Assembly (NCBI GenBank): GCA_029532625.1
Contig: JARFXM010000010.1
Location: 1,550,001-1,614,000 of the forward strand
Length of the DNA stretch: 64,000 bases
Direction of reading: 5' to 3'
From: Lomentospora prolificans
Taxonomy: Eukaryota; Ascomycota; Sordariomycetes; Microascales; Microascaceae
Part shown: positions 48,281 through 60,331 of the stretch, piece by piece
Layout: the number at the start of each line of letters is the position of its first letter
Position numbering within the stretch: the first letter of the stretch is position 1
Made by a program: the position numbers and the translations under genes
The notes under the pieces: model-generated
The model's input: the letters and a program-made list of their open reading frames with translations, nothing else
The model's database searches: none
Told to the model about the DNA's origin: nothing

Positions 48281-50132
48281 TGTGGGCAGGAAGAGTATAG
48301 TTTTACGCGGAGAGGCCTTGGGAGTGATATGGGAAGGTCAGAGTCGTGAGCGCGCGGTTCTAGATGGGGTTCTTGTGCAGGAGGTGGAAGAGGGGTTGTT
48401 CGTGAGATTTAAACCAAAGCTGTTCTAGCGCGTGGTCGGACAGTGTCACTGATGTAAGTGATATTTTCTGACTGGTATTCGATGTGATGCTTCGGTTCAA
48501 ACAATGTGTCTATGGCATCGAAGAGTTGTCAGGATGCTTTTATATCTACTTGATGGCTTTTAGACGGGATTGATTTCAAATCAGGGGAAGCACTTTGAAG
48601 AGCTAGACTGAAAGGAAGCTATTTCAAAGCAATGATGCCAGAAGGTGAATATCTTCGTCGGCGAAACGCATTTCACTGGTCGAAAAGCCGCGCCCTTCCG
48701 GACCATGTCTTCGAAATTGTAATCACGTCATCCGGGGTGCTGATAAGCAACACTTCATTTGGCCATCTGCGCCTTCGCTGGACGCTGGGCCTCGACCGGC
48801 TGGCCGGACCACCGCGGCGGCTTGGGGCGGTTCTTGGGAGGTGGAGAGATTACTAATTGCCAATCGGCTTGTGAGGGTCAGGGGAGAAACCGAATGCCGT
48901 TGCTGGTGGCGGTAGATCGGAGAACCCCGCAATTAGCACTGAGTCGGGCCAACTGGTCTTATTAATATTAACCTCGGGACAATCAACTACGACATTTGTT
49001 CAGCAGTACGAAGTACTGACGTAGAAGACCCTGTCATTTAAGCTCTTCAGCTGGCTATTACGGGTCGACCCGAATGAGCTGTCAGTTGCCGCCTCTTGTC
49101 AGTCAGCTGTGAGCAGGGCTTGCTGATGAGCAAGTTTGCGCCCAATCATGACCGCTATCTGAGACGATGGGGCCGTCTGAAAGCTGTCAGGGCTTTTAGG
49201 TTTGGCGCTTAAGCTGGCTTTGCGCCTCACGACCAAACTGCCAGCCAGCGTCTGGCTTACATCCGCTCACATGCGTTGTCGTAGACAGTCAACGTCTCCA
49301 TAGATAGCTGTGGGATAATCCTTGTACAAACGTCGTTCTGTCTCCCGGCTTCGACGAGAAATACAGATTTCAGCCGAGAGGGAGAAAGAAGAGAATAAAT
49401 GCCCGGACAAAATATCTGCTCAAAACGGCGCTTTTTTTATTACCTAGGTTGGTTGGATTGAAAATGCGCCAGGCCAGCATGGCTTTTGCCGTGTGGGCCA
49501 GCGTCGCGGGCTCTAAGTTGGCCTCAACCGTCAATTTGGTCCCCACGTTGTCCTAAAGCTAAATATAGGACGCCGTACTGCACGAGCTCGCAACGGGCAA
49601 CGCAACAACCCAGTCGCGGCTGCTGAACAACCTTCCCCCTCCAAAACGAGCTTTGTCCAGGAGCACCTTTCTAGTTTTTCTCAGTTATTTCGAGAATATA
49701 TACTTTAGCAGGGGATTCAGTATTACCTAGTATTTAGGCCATTTTATTCCCTTTTTTGTTCTATTTCTTGAGGAAGGATTACGGCGGCAGTCGCGGACCC
49801 CTGTCGAGCACTACATCCCAGTTCGTCGCGTCAAGCCCTGACAAGACGTGCCTCGCAACGGGATTCATACCACACCGAGCTGTTGAAAAACAAAACAACC
49901 ATTAGGCTCTATCTTCGCTTGCAGTCCAGGAGATTGGAAGCAGAAATACAAGGGGACCAATGCATGCGGGCTCAAACTCGACCATATATACCATGACCTT
50001 CGCCGTCTGAGACAGCAGAACGCCACCACGCACTAACCCTTTGCGAGGCCACCGCTCCAAGAAAGGCCGCCTCAAGGGTAATTTTTCTTTCCCTCTGCGA
50101 AGGACATGATGGAGTGAGAGGAATCTAGCGCG
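48281..50132. other. Divergent intergenic region between the AsaB-like and Abp2-like genes
   Basis: About 1.85 kb with no gene. The left end should hold the AsaB-like promoter, the right end the Abp2-like promoter and leader. It contains a perfect 12-bp palindrome CGGGTCGACCCG at 49061-49072, repeated AGCTGTCAG words (49077, 49182) and a GCCAGCCAGC word near 49240. Confidence 0.5.
50106..50117 (+). promoter_or_regulatory. Tiny uORF just before the Abp2-like start codon
   Basis: ATG ATG GAG TGA at 50106-50117 ends 15 bases before the ATG at 50133. With so short a gap, re-initiation at the main start would be inefficient, so leaky scanning or translational damping is plausible. The choice of 50133 as main start rests on the conserved domain lying in that frame. 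Confidence 0.5.
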
Positions 50133-52419
50133 ATGGATGCTCCCAACTCCTCAGTGATGTCTGCTCCAGACGGCCCAGCTCCGACCTCGGGTGCAGGCTC
50201 GGGGCCATCAGACCCATTGGAGGCTACAAAGCCGATGCCTCCTCCTATTCTCACGACATCTTCGCCCCTAGCCCAGCCGAGGCGAGCACTTCCGGACAAG
50301 AGCGTTACGGAGGAAACCATAGAGCAAGCGTATGTCGACTTCATCCTCTTCTGCAATCCGGAAGTGCCAGCAGATGCCGATACCACAGAGCTCAGAGAGG
50401 CCTTCCGGACCCCGCCGAAGAGCGGGGGTAAGTCTTTTGACACATTCGTGCTGTATCAGCTCATACGGCAGCGCGAATCCAAGGAGCTCAAGACTTGGGC
50501 AGAACTGGCGCTTAAACTTGGTGTAGACCCGCCGGATCAGGAAAAGAAAGAGAGTTCTCAGAAGATCCAGCAATATACTGTCAGGTTAAAAGTGAGGTCT
50601 CCTTTCTTTCGTCTTTGGATCTTGGTACTGGAATAGCTGGAGGTAGGAGCACATATCTAACAAGGCACTACAGAGGTGGATGCACTCCATGCATGTCGAC
50701 GCCTTCTTCGACTATCTCATGGACCGACCGCATCACCCTTACTGGAGCGAGGTCCCCACGGAGCCCACAACGTCTGAAACCTGGAGAGATGGCGTCGCAC
50801 CCGAAGACGACATGGCTCTACGAGCCCTTCTACCCCACATCCGCCCGAAGCGCGGACGGAAGCGAGAAACCGACGACGGCCGGTCACCCTCTCAGCGCCC
50901 CCGGCTGGGCTCTCACTTGGGCCCTGAAGACTACCCCCAGCAAGACGGATACGGCCCTTGGTCCGCTCATCCGGATAGCCATTCATCGGCTCCGCTTGCG
51001 GCGCAAGTAGACTCTTTGCGGTCTACAGGCCTACCACCCGCGTGGTCCCTCCCAGATGTAGCCCAAACTCCGTTGACCGCATATCCTCGATCGGCGATAA
51101 CACTGTCTACCGGATCCGGATTCTGGGCAGATGAGCCACGCTCTGCAATATCGCCGTCGAAGTCGAAGATAAACAAAAGACACGGTCCCAAGGTTGTCTC
51201 CTCGGCATGGAGGAGCGGGTCGTTGCCTAGCGGGAAGCCCCGTGGGCGACCACCCATTAACCGGACGCCAATCGAGACGCAGTCACCTTGGCCGAGAGAT
51301 CTGCCCTCCTTTTCTCTAACCCCCGCGGCGTCTAGTTTGACTGATTCTGCAAAACATCTAGCTATACCCATCCCTAGACCTTCAGTCCCGACTCTTTCCC
51401 TACCTCAACCGCCAGCAAAAACTCCAGCAACACCCCCGAGTAGCTTGGCAATCCCTCAGCAGCCACCTAGCGCTTCGAAGCCAGGGAGGCCGAGTATTTC
51501 CCTCCATGTGCCAGAAAGGAGCGGTGCGCCCGTGAGGCTAGCTACTCCACCACCTCCTATTCCTTTACAGACACGTCCTCTACCACGACCAGCAGTGCCG
51601 CCCATCGAACAACCTGTACCATCAGCCAACCACGCCAATATACTAAATCCTCCACCGAATACCACCCAGGACGCTCCGGGCCAGTCTCAACTATGTGGGT
51701 CCACATCTCAGGGAGGTTTAAACATCAAGCAAAGCTCCAACGGCGTCAGCATCGAGGCCCTCAACTACGGCAAAGCAAGCGCTAGCATCAGCCTGCCCCC
51801 CGACCCAACGGAATCCTCGAGCGATGGCCCCAACCTCGCCACCATGTCGGGCGCGAAAACGAGCTTCTTCGACTCCTTCGACGACCGCACCAACGTCGAC
51901 GCCCTGTACAGCCATTTCATGCTGGAAACCATGATGGCGGACTGGGTCGACGTCGACGGCAACCCCGCCGAGCCCGCCTCCGCCGAAGAGGCCAGCGCCA
52001 TCATCACGACGGTCATCGAATCCCTCTACAAGGCGTCAGCGTCCAACGAATCGTTCCTCATCAACGTCGCGGCGCTGGCGGGTGGCAAGATGCTCATGAC
52101 GACGTCGAGGCTACGGCTGGCGCGGCTGCAGCAGCTCGACACGGGGACGCTGTATACCTGCACCTGGGAGTATAGGCTCGGGGCGCTGCGGGGCACGTTT
52201 TCGATGACGCATGAGGTTAGTTATGATTTATATAGGCCTGAGAATAGGAGGGCTGCGGCAGGTGATGGGCTGGAAGGGGGGGAGGAAGGCGAGGAGGAGG
52301 CTAGGTATTGGCAGAAGAAGTATGAGGAATTGGCGAAGTTGATGAGGAGGAAAGACCAGCAGATTTTGGAGCTGAAGAGGAGTGTTGTCTCGACGTTGAA
52401 GGAGGCGGAGGGGCCCTGA
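50133..52419 (+). CDS. abp2: ARS-binding protein 2 (Abp2)-like DNA-binding protein
   Basis: Exons 50133-50591 and 50674-52419 give 734 aa. Residues about 53-185 carry the conserved fungal ARS-binding region: RALPDKSVTEETIEQAYVDF, TFVLYQLIRQRESKELKTWA, LKLGVDPPDQEKKESSQKIQ and, across the intron, VRLKRWMHSMHVDAFFDYLM. The middle (about 230-520) is Pro/Ser-rich disordered sequence with GKPRGRPP, an AT-hook-like motif. A C-terminal globular part follows (TSFFDSFDDRTNVDALYSHF, then YKASASNESFLINVAALAGG) and ends in a coiled coil (RYWQKKYEELAKLMRRKDQQ). Family knowledge: S. pombe Abp2 binds replication-origin (ARS) DNA; function in filamentous fungi is not established to my knowledge. The 82-nt intron has an ATCTAAC branch point and CTACAG acceptor. 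Confidence 0.82.
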
Positions 52420-53589
52420 GGGTGAGATCGAAAGACATGGTTTGCTTCGTGCCTATCCGGTGAATGTGGATTTTTCCACCATTTACAGCAGAACGGGTCT
52501 ATGGTTCTTCTTCCACGACGATGAATCTCTACCATGATCGCATTGTACGATGCCTATGATTTGCGGGCTAACAAAGCTGTACGAGGATCTACAGGAGAAC
52601 ACTCCTTCCATGTATCTAGTACTATCAATGATGTATTGAGAGAGCTCGTACGCAAGCGGTCTAAGACCGTCCGGGCAGAGGGCTCAGGGCTTCGGGAAAA
52701 GTTTTCTCGCTGGCTTCCGTTCAATAATACAGGAAACGGAACAGTTGTTCTTAGTAATTTGATGTAGATCCGTATCCATTTTATCGTCAATATCTACTTG
52801 CCAAGTATTTTTCTTCGGGGAAGAATCATTTGGGACCGGAAAAGCGAGTAGAAGGAAGGAGCTATCGTACAATGGAGACTACTCGACGTCGACCGGGAAA
52901 ACGGGATCCGGCGCCAAGTTTCTGCTGCAACGCTTCCTCAGCGGTTCAAGATTTTCAGGGTGCGCGTCAGGTCGAAATCAGGCTCTAACAATCCCCTTTG
53001 TAGCTCCCTCACGCACGTATTCGACGGAACCAATGGGGACCGCGCCAGCCCCAAACGGGGCTCCTACAGGCGAGAGGGCAAGTGTAAAAATTGATGATGC
53101 CCAGGAGAGAGAACGCACCGCACTGAAAAGCGCGCGCAAGGTAACCCGTGATGTGAGCGAACTCGCGAAGCAAGCAAAATAGAGTTTGCGAACCCGCCCG
53201 TGAGCTGAGCCAGCTACCGTCACGTTTTGTTGCTTGCCGAGTTTCGGTCCACGGCGGCCGAGTGGGTCGTTTTTATTGGGCCGTCCGGCTCCGGACGCCA
53301 GCACGGGTTCGGACCTTGGTTTGGGTGGCCGTGCTGTGCTCTTTGACTTTGATACAGTTTCCCCTTTCGAACCACTCCCACTTCGCAGCCTTGTTAACAA
53401 CGTTTCCGACAGCGGGCCCAATAGATGTCCCAGTTGCGACCATTCCTTTCTCGCAACCAAGCCAGAGAAAATGAACATAATCCAAGGCCTTTCCACGGCG
53501 AGGAGAGAAAAAAACACACTCCTTATAACCCACCACAGGAGAACGGGGTCATAGCCCGCCCATCCCGGCCAATATCCCCATTGTGTCAG
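52420..53589. other. Interval between the Abp2-like gene and the NLR pseudogene
   Basis: No convincing gene in about 1.2 kb. An open stretch of 225 codons on the minus strand (52978-53655) runs antisense into the start of the NLR pseudogene and shows no recognisable domain. The region should contain the Abp2-like 3' UTR and what remains of the NLR promoter. Confidence 0.45.
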
Positions 53590-55726
53590 GGGGGCCATTG
53601 CAGCTCCAGTTTTCCCAGATGGTATCAAAGTCTCACACGACTGCCCAGATGCCATGGTTGATGTCTGCTTTATTCACGGCCTCACGGGAGACCGAGACAA
53701 TATCTGGACGGCCAAGGGCCAGTCCAGACCCTGGTTTGAGACTCTTCTTCCTCCAGCACTTCCCAAAGCCCGCATACCCACCTACGGGCTACGACGCGTA
53801 TGTGGTAAATAGCACCACGTCAGTAAATCGGCTACTTGACCACACCACGAACTTCCTAAATTAATCCACTTGGAATCGTAGCTTTGCAAGGCATCCCTCT
53901 CTACCTATCTGATCGCCTAGGTTGTTTAAGATTGCTCGCCTCCCCTCAGATGGAGAGCCATTCTCATGATGTCGAATCCGCTTTGACGGGGACATGCAGG
54001 TGGTTGCTTAAGCACGAGATGTACAAGCGCTGGGCCGATCGCGATCGAGCCCTCCTCTGGACCAAGGGGAAGCCGGGCTCTGGGAAGTCGACATCACTAA
54101 AATATGCTCTCGATAATTGGCAGTTGACTCGAATGATTTCGTTCTCTCTCTTTCTTCTTCCACGGTCGTGGCGACGAGCTCCAGCGATCTCCACTCGTCC
54201 TATTGCGATCTCTCCTACACCAGATTCTCAACCAGGCGGGGAGCCTCACTAAAGGATCTCTTGAGACGTTCGGAAAGAGGCGTAGAGAAATTGGGGAACA
54301 TGGCGAAAAAGTTGACACTGGTATCGGGAAGAGACTTGGCACTTGTTCGAGGAATGTCTTCCAAAGGTGCTCGAGGCCCGCTCGATCTGGCTGTTCGTCG
54401 ATGCACTCGACGATGGCGGTAAAGATAACGCAATATACGTGGCACAAAAGTTTTAAGTCCCTGCTCGGGGGTGCTAATATGTCTGTCGGTTCATGTTGTC
54501 ATATTTGCTTCACTTGTCGGCCCTGCCCAATTCTACGTGCATACTGCGAGCTCGAGATCTGCCTTGAACATGAGAATAAGGAGGATATTTCGACTTACGT
54601 TGATACCGAGCTTTCTGATTTCAGTGGGCCAGTGCCTAATATTCCAAATTTGATTACAGAGCGTGCCAACGGCGTCTTTATGTGGGCGCGCCTCGTTGTG
54701 GACCAAGCCATAGCCTTCGAGTATGAAGGAAGAACCATGCAGCAGATTAAGGAGAAGATCTATTCTGTTTCTCCAGACTTAAAGAAGTTATACCAGGACC
54801 TCGTCAGAAACATGGGACCGACCTCTCTCAAACTTGTCCAGTGGATCTGCTTTGCCCAGCGGCCGTTGGCGTTAGGCGAATTACGACGGGCTATGGTCAT
54901 TGACGCCAATCGTCCATACAAGTCATTAGAGGAATGTAGGACCTCGCCGGATTGCGAGTCCGAAAACTCTAGGATGGAGAGACAGGCCAGAACTTTTGAG
55001 TCGTGGTCTTGCAGAGATCATCATATTGCCATCAGTCTCTCCGGATCCGAGGATCTGAGGCCCAGTCTGTCCAGTTCATACACATACACCAGTCTATTGA
55101 AAGACTTCTTCATCGACGTAGGCTTGCTAGCCCTTGACCGTACTTTGGAGTCGATTGATGCAGCAATTGGCCTCGTACATAATCGGCGGTTGAGAATTTG
55201 CCTCCGCTACCTAGCGACAGAGGAAGTCGGAACTCTAGCATCGCGACATCTCCTCCTTCCCCCTTGTGCTTGCGCGGCCACTTCCTGGGTCACACACATG
55301 AGAGAGTGTGATGCTCGAAGCGCCATCCATGATGATCTGCTGGAACTATTCTTCTGACCGTCAAATGATCTCGTACAAGTCTGGGAGCACCTTACCTTTA
55401 TTGTTGCCGAGTATCATTTCTGGCTCCGGCCAAAGGGGTATACACTAATTCATGTTTTGTCGCGTTATGGCGGTTTGAGCCTGTTGGTAATGATTTTGCG
55501 GCGGGTAGATCAGTTTAGTATGGAGGCTGACGCTCGAGATGGTGATAGCCGAACGCCGCTACCGTGAGCTGCTGAGAATGGGCATGCAGATATCGTCAAT
55601 ATACTGCTTGATATAGGCAAGGTTGATGTCGACTCAAAGGATGGTTACAGTCAGACGCCGCTTATCGTGAGGCCGGTAGTAAAAGGGCGTACGGATGTTG
55701 TCAACTTACTCGATCCGGGGAACTAA
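53590..55726 (+). pseudogene. Shattered NACHT-ankyrin NLR-like gene with a SesB-type hydrolase N-terminus
   Basis: Pieces of one gene lie in order in shifting frames. (1) 53600-53864: CPDAMVDVCFIHGLTGDRDN and YGYDAYVVN, the start of a SesB/lipase-like domain, ending at TAA 53862; the rest of that domain appears deleted. (2) 53884-54115: SPQMESHSHDVE and LWTKGKPGSGKST, the NACHT P-loop at about 54067-54093. (3) After a frameshift, LHSSYCDLSYTRFS and LLHQILNQA in other frames. (4) Walker B IWLFVDALDD at about 54380-54410 in a third frame. (5) 54471-55357: rest of NACHT and winged-helix-like part (ERANGVFMWARLVVDQ, SLKLVQWICFAQRPLALGEL), ending at TGA 55355-55357 where relatives have Trp before PS. 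(6) 55358-55726: degenerate ankyrin repeats (RDGDSRTPLP, stop, AAENGHADIV, DSKDGYSQTPL). NACHT-ankyrin proteins of this kind are fungal NLRs involved in self/non-self recognition and cell death. This copy cannot encode a full protein. Confidence 0.85.
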
Positions 55727-58700
55727 GTGGGACTCTTCTACTTTCCATCTTCTAATTCCTACTCTACGGTGGCATGGCGCGGGATTCCCCTCGATAATGA
55801 ATCGGCTCGCTTTGGTAGCGGCTGGCTGCTGCACACTCGTTCCTCAAATGACCTCGAGCGGCGCGGGGCGTGCTGGTTCCCGAGAAACGGCCTCAATGAC
55901 CCGTCATTGAAGTGGGTGGAATCCATGGATTCTGATCACAACTGAGAGCTAGTGATACACAGTAGGACATGGCAGAAAACGCAAACGTCTGGTGCTCAAT
56001 CTGTGCCACTCAATAATATACAGAAGGGAGGTTGTGGTGTAAATGTGGTCGGATACACAACGCATGCCGCTCGCTGGCTTTTGACGAGATCATTTGAACG
56101 TTCTCTACAAGTGCGTGCCGGGACAATCTCTGCTTCGAGACTAGTACGCGGCACCGCCGATCTCACAGGGACCATTTCCCCGAGCCTCGACAAGGTGCCG
56201 ACCCTAAGGGAAGGGTTTCCTGTGATGAAGACTGAATATTAATAGGTTGCCAGAAACACGAGTTGACGCGCGATATATTCGAGAGGCTATGGCCTGGATA
56301 TTAATACGAAGGAAAGCTAGAATTCCCGGGGTTTCCCGCCTTCGACGATTTTGTCACTACGGTTGCCGCGATTAGCGGAGAAGAATTGGAGCTATAGTGA
56401 AAGATGCTGTCTTATTCGGATACTTCCTCTCATGTATGTAGGGTTCTGTAACATATAGGATCAAACCGCGGCTTAAGAGAGCTCGTAGTTTTTATCGAGA
56501 CTCGCCTAAAAAGTGTGGCACGACATCCGTGATCCCGGGATGAAAGGGGGGGATGGATGTATTGAGCCAAAGCGCCGTGATTTAAGGGTCCCGGATTTAA
56601 GCTGGCAGGTTGGTTTCTGCGGGCACAGGTGCACAGGCGCCAGGCAATTCCTTCGACAGGGGAGAAGTCGTGTCCTCAGAGTGTCGATCATAGAAGTACA
56701 TCATTGAGGGAGAAAAGGGAGCGAGGGGGGAGGCTGGTGACTGGAGGGCAGAAGAAGGGATGGAGGAGCATGATGGTGGTGGGGAAACACTGGGGAGGAT
56801 CGACGAGAGGGCCGACTGTGTGGGTTCTTGTTTGCTATGAGATCGAAGGGGGAAATGCAATGGCACTTTGGACAGCAGCGCAGGGCGAGATCTCGATTCG
56901 TTGTTACCCTTGGGCATGTGGAGAATGGGCGACGGGAATCCACAGATGGCGATGGTGTGTTCTAACCAAGTACTTAGTTTCCCCTCTTCTTGCATGGGTT
57001 GGGTGTGATGTCCCTCGTTAGCGAGAAAGTCGAAGAAGAGTACGAAGTAGGAGTCAACGGGCGTCATGGCTGGGGTTCGGACTGTATGCGAGATGGGTCC
57101 TCGCTGGTGATGTGAGGGGCTCATCTTCGCTTGGATGCAAGAGACTACGAAGTATGCAACGCGCTGAGCATGATTGTTTTGGTTTTGGCAGTGATCAGTC
57201 GGGTGTGTTGAACTTGGACCCATATACGAAGGTATAATTCGCAAGATTCCATACTAACTAGTGACGCGGGCTTGACGCGATGGCAAGCTGGAGATATCCA
57301 TAATCCACGAGTATTCTGGAGTCCAGGGGCGGACCCCAGCCTTTTCCAGAGGTCAAACTCTTATCATTAATGCTTGAAGAGCTGAACAGTGGGGACGGAG
57401 AATTCTCCGATGGTGTATTAAGGGAGGAAACAACATTGAACCCCGAGGGATGAAGGTGGAAGAGCTAAGGCCAAATGATGCCACGCAGTTGTACGGCCCA
57501 GGAAGAAAAAAAAGAAAATTCATTAGACGGAGCGTGTTGTGTTTCATCAAACAAATTGCAATCAAATGTGGCCACCCACAATGCAGTCAAAATGAATGGT
57601 TCATGTCGTTCATGTACGAGTGAGTACATTTGGTCCGCTGGCGTCTCATCTCTGCTCTGAGCCAGCATACGACCCGTACCCGTCTACTGCCAGCAGTGAT
57701 CCAACGTCCGAGGTCGTTGGCCGCAATCCCGGATCCGAGATGCGCACCTCGCAGGAGACTACTGCAGAGATTCGACCGCCAGCGTGCTAAACGGGCGACA
57801 GGGCGATCCCTTCTGCTCGCAACCTGTGCTCTGGCGGAATGGGGAAGCAGAATTCTGATCTTGCGCTATTCTCAAATGTCTTAAAGTCTCTTATCAACGT
57901 TGCTTTTTGCTTGGAAAGAGATCGAGGTGGCTTCTGATGGATACCGTGTCTAGGAATCTGTCATCACTGTCTTATATTCCTCTATTTTTGACACGCGTAA
58001 ATAAGAATAAACCTGGTGCGAGAAGAAGGTAAAGAAAAAAAAAAAGATCCATGCAGGCTCCTGCTAGCCCAGGCTGGCTCTTTTGCCTTGGAACAGGACG
58101 CGCTAACCATGTCAATCATTTCCCCTTGATCTAGTTCTGGCGGTGGACCGATTCAGTGCCACACCATCAATGATCCGGCTCCACGGCGCGTTGGGTAATG
58201 TGGTAAGAGGCACATTGATCGATCAGGGAGGGAGACAGGCTCACTCTGGTGCTCGAACTCGTGGCACGAACACATGGTTGCGAAAAGACTGGCGCGCGTG
58301 CCCTAAGCCGATGTTAGCGGATGGTGGACAAAAACCAAGTGGGCAGGTGAGGATAGTGTCACGACGTCCCCCCCCGAGGCCTCGTCATCCTGAAAATGTC
58401 TCACGGCGAAATAAAGGCAAAAAAAGACTACGAATAATAGACCGCCAGCCGCTAGAGAGCTTGTGGAGCTACCCTGGGGCAAAAAAGCTTCGAGGTGCAG
58501 ATTTCAGGGGCACGAGAAAATACTTTTAAGGCTCAAGGGTGGGGAGCTGGACGACGCACTTGATCCAATCGTGAGAGGGCTGGGGGAGCGGGACGGAGAG
58601 GATGAAACCAGGAGAATCTGTGGTAGAGCCCCTGACCCAACAGAACAAGGAGCCAGGGCCTGGTGGGAGACCCAAGAAAAAAAGAAAGCCAGTTGGACCA

Positions 58701-59640
58701 GTGCAAGTACCGGTACTATTGGAACGGGAGGTCGGCAGTAACTTAAGTGCGTCGCTGGCTGCTTCATGATCGTATTATGATATTACTCCATTCGCCACGC
58801 TGCAAGCCGACAGATTCTGCTGGCACGCACTCAATACCATGCGCTAGACTACACTGTTACGCTCCAGTGACACCTGGACCGAACTCGACTGGAGGCGGTG
58901 ACACTCTAATAGCCTGAGGGAGTTGCCTGCAAAAGGCTTAGGGCGAACTGGGGATTACGAACTGTGTGTGCCCTTTCCTCTTTGCTGGCCAACGTGCGGT
59001 TCAAGGTTCGCTCTTAGCTGACTGTGCCCTGGTTCGGCGGATTGCATCGCCCTTTGCTTGAGAAATGGCTGGCGGCGATGCGTGCTCTTCGCTGGCTAGC
59101 CATCGCCCCGTATGAAGCTACAGCTAACAAGTGATTATTGGAAGGTGGCGAATATTATAGTGGCCGAATTTGAACGGCCCCAAACAGAATTAGCAATATT
59201 ACAGGAATGAAATGCTGAATATTATTAGACCCTGACTATTATTTCCGATTTCACCTCGCCTGCCAGCCGAGACGCGGGATCGGGTCCGTAATGAAGGGTC
59301 CTCGTTGGTTAGTTTACTGGTATTAGTGCCTGTGGCGCGTACTCTACCCCTGGGATAGCCAGCGCCATGGCGTCGCTCTGTGCATACTGTGAGATCCATT
59401 TATGTGTTGACGGACACCCTCTGTTGACTTTGCACTAATACCCTGGCAGGTAACCCCCATCCACGAGTACTACACGAGGGGAGCATACGCGGGTACCGCC
59501 ACCCGCCATGCCAGGTACCAACGGCGCGCAAACCCGGCTCGAGAGGTACTGAGTCGTCCAGTGACAGGTACCTTTCATATGAAAGCTGCACCTACATTCG
59601 ACTTTGGGCAGCTAGGGAGGCCCTTCTCTTTCACTTGGGA
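55727..59640. other. 3.9-kb gene-free interval after the NLR pseudogene
   Basis: No gene is recognised. A 215-codon open stretch on the minus strand (56597-57244) is Ser/Pro/His-rich and low in coding signal; a 128-codon stretch at 58143-58529 is likewise unrecognised. Sequence directly after 55727 could be more remnant of the NLR locus. GCTGGCT-type words occur at 58071 and 59065-59100. Confidence 0.45.
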
Positions 59641-59852
59641 GGGGCGTGTGGACATGTTCTCTGTTCAAAATTGGAAGGGGAAGGAACCAGATAAGTGGGA
59701 ATTTGGCAGCATCTCGAGACTTTACGAGTATAGCTCGCCTTGAGATCATCCATGTTAGCTTTTGTTCTTTTTCCTCCACACTCCCCAGGCCCTTCTTCCC
59801 CCATCGAGCTTTTATTGTCTCCCTCATACCCACTCCCTTTTTCCTTTGCATG

Positions 59853-60331
59853 AGTCCTGATTTCTCTTCCCAAGACATCACTTCTTTTTGGTATCTGGGA
59901 TCCCCTCGTTTTTCCCTTGTTTCCCTTGAGACTGTCCCGTGTGTTTCCTCTTTCTCCTCGCTTCCACGCCCGCAGTCATTCGTTCTCGAGACTAATAACG
60001 GTTTCTACCCTTTTTTCGACCGCTGCTCTGACCTTCGTGTTCGAGACCCTGTGATACAGAAGCTGGTATTCTTTCACCACACCCCTCCAATTCACCCGGA
60101 AAACACAAAACCGCATACGATAAGCCCGTTACTACTTCGTACTTTCCCGCACCCCCTTCACCCTAAGAATCTGCGACGATCTGACACCCACTCGGCGTAC
60201 ATCACTGCCCACGTTACCGACCCGTGCCCCCCCTCCATTCTGGAACCTTAGAGTGGGAGAGTATAGACCCTTTCAACTACACTGAACCCGGGTCGCTGCC
60301 CGCCAAGGCCTCCGCCTCTTAATACACAGCG
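59853..60331 (+). promoter_or_regulatory. ATG-free CT-rich leader of the MscS-type channel
   Basis: From the ATG at 59850 to the start codon at 60332 no ATG occurs in any frame over about 480 bases, and the stretch is rich in C and T. As with eIF4G and YAK1 this suggests a scanned 5' UTR kept free of upstream starts. The open stretch at 59646-60251 is judged non-coding for lack of any domain and because its only real ATGs lie before this region. Confidence 0.5.

Noticed and set aside
49061..49072. Perfect palindrome CGGGTCGACCCG as a zinc-cluster regulator site
   Set aside because: Plausible in form but single, with no second copy near either gene; a 12-bp palindrome alone is weak evidence.
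52978..53655. 225-codon minus-strand open stretch beside the NLR pseudogene
   Set aside because: Overlaps the recognisable SesB-like start of the NLR on the other strand and shows no domain or intron signals.
56597..57244. 215-codon minus-strand open stretch, Ser/Pro/His-rich
   Set aside because: Low-complexity composition with no homologue I recognise and no supporting signals; could be revisited with transcripts.
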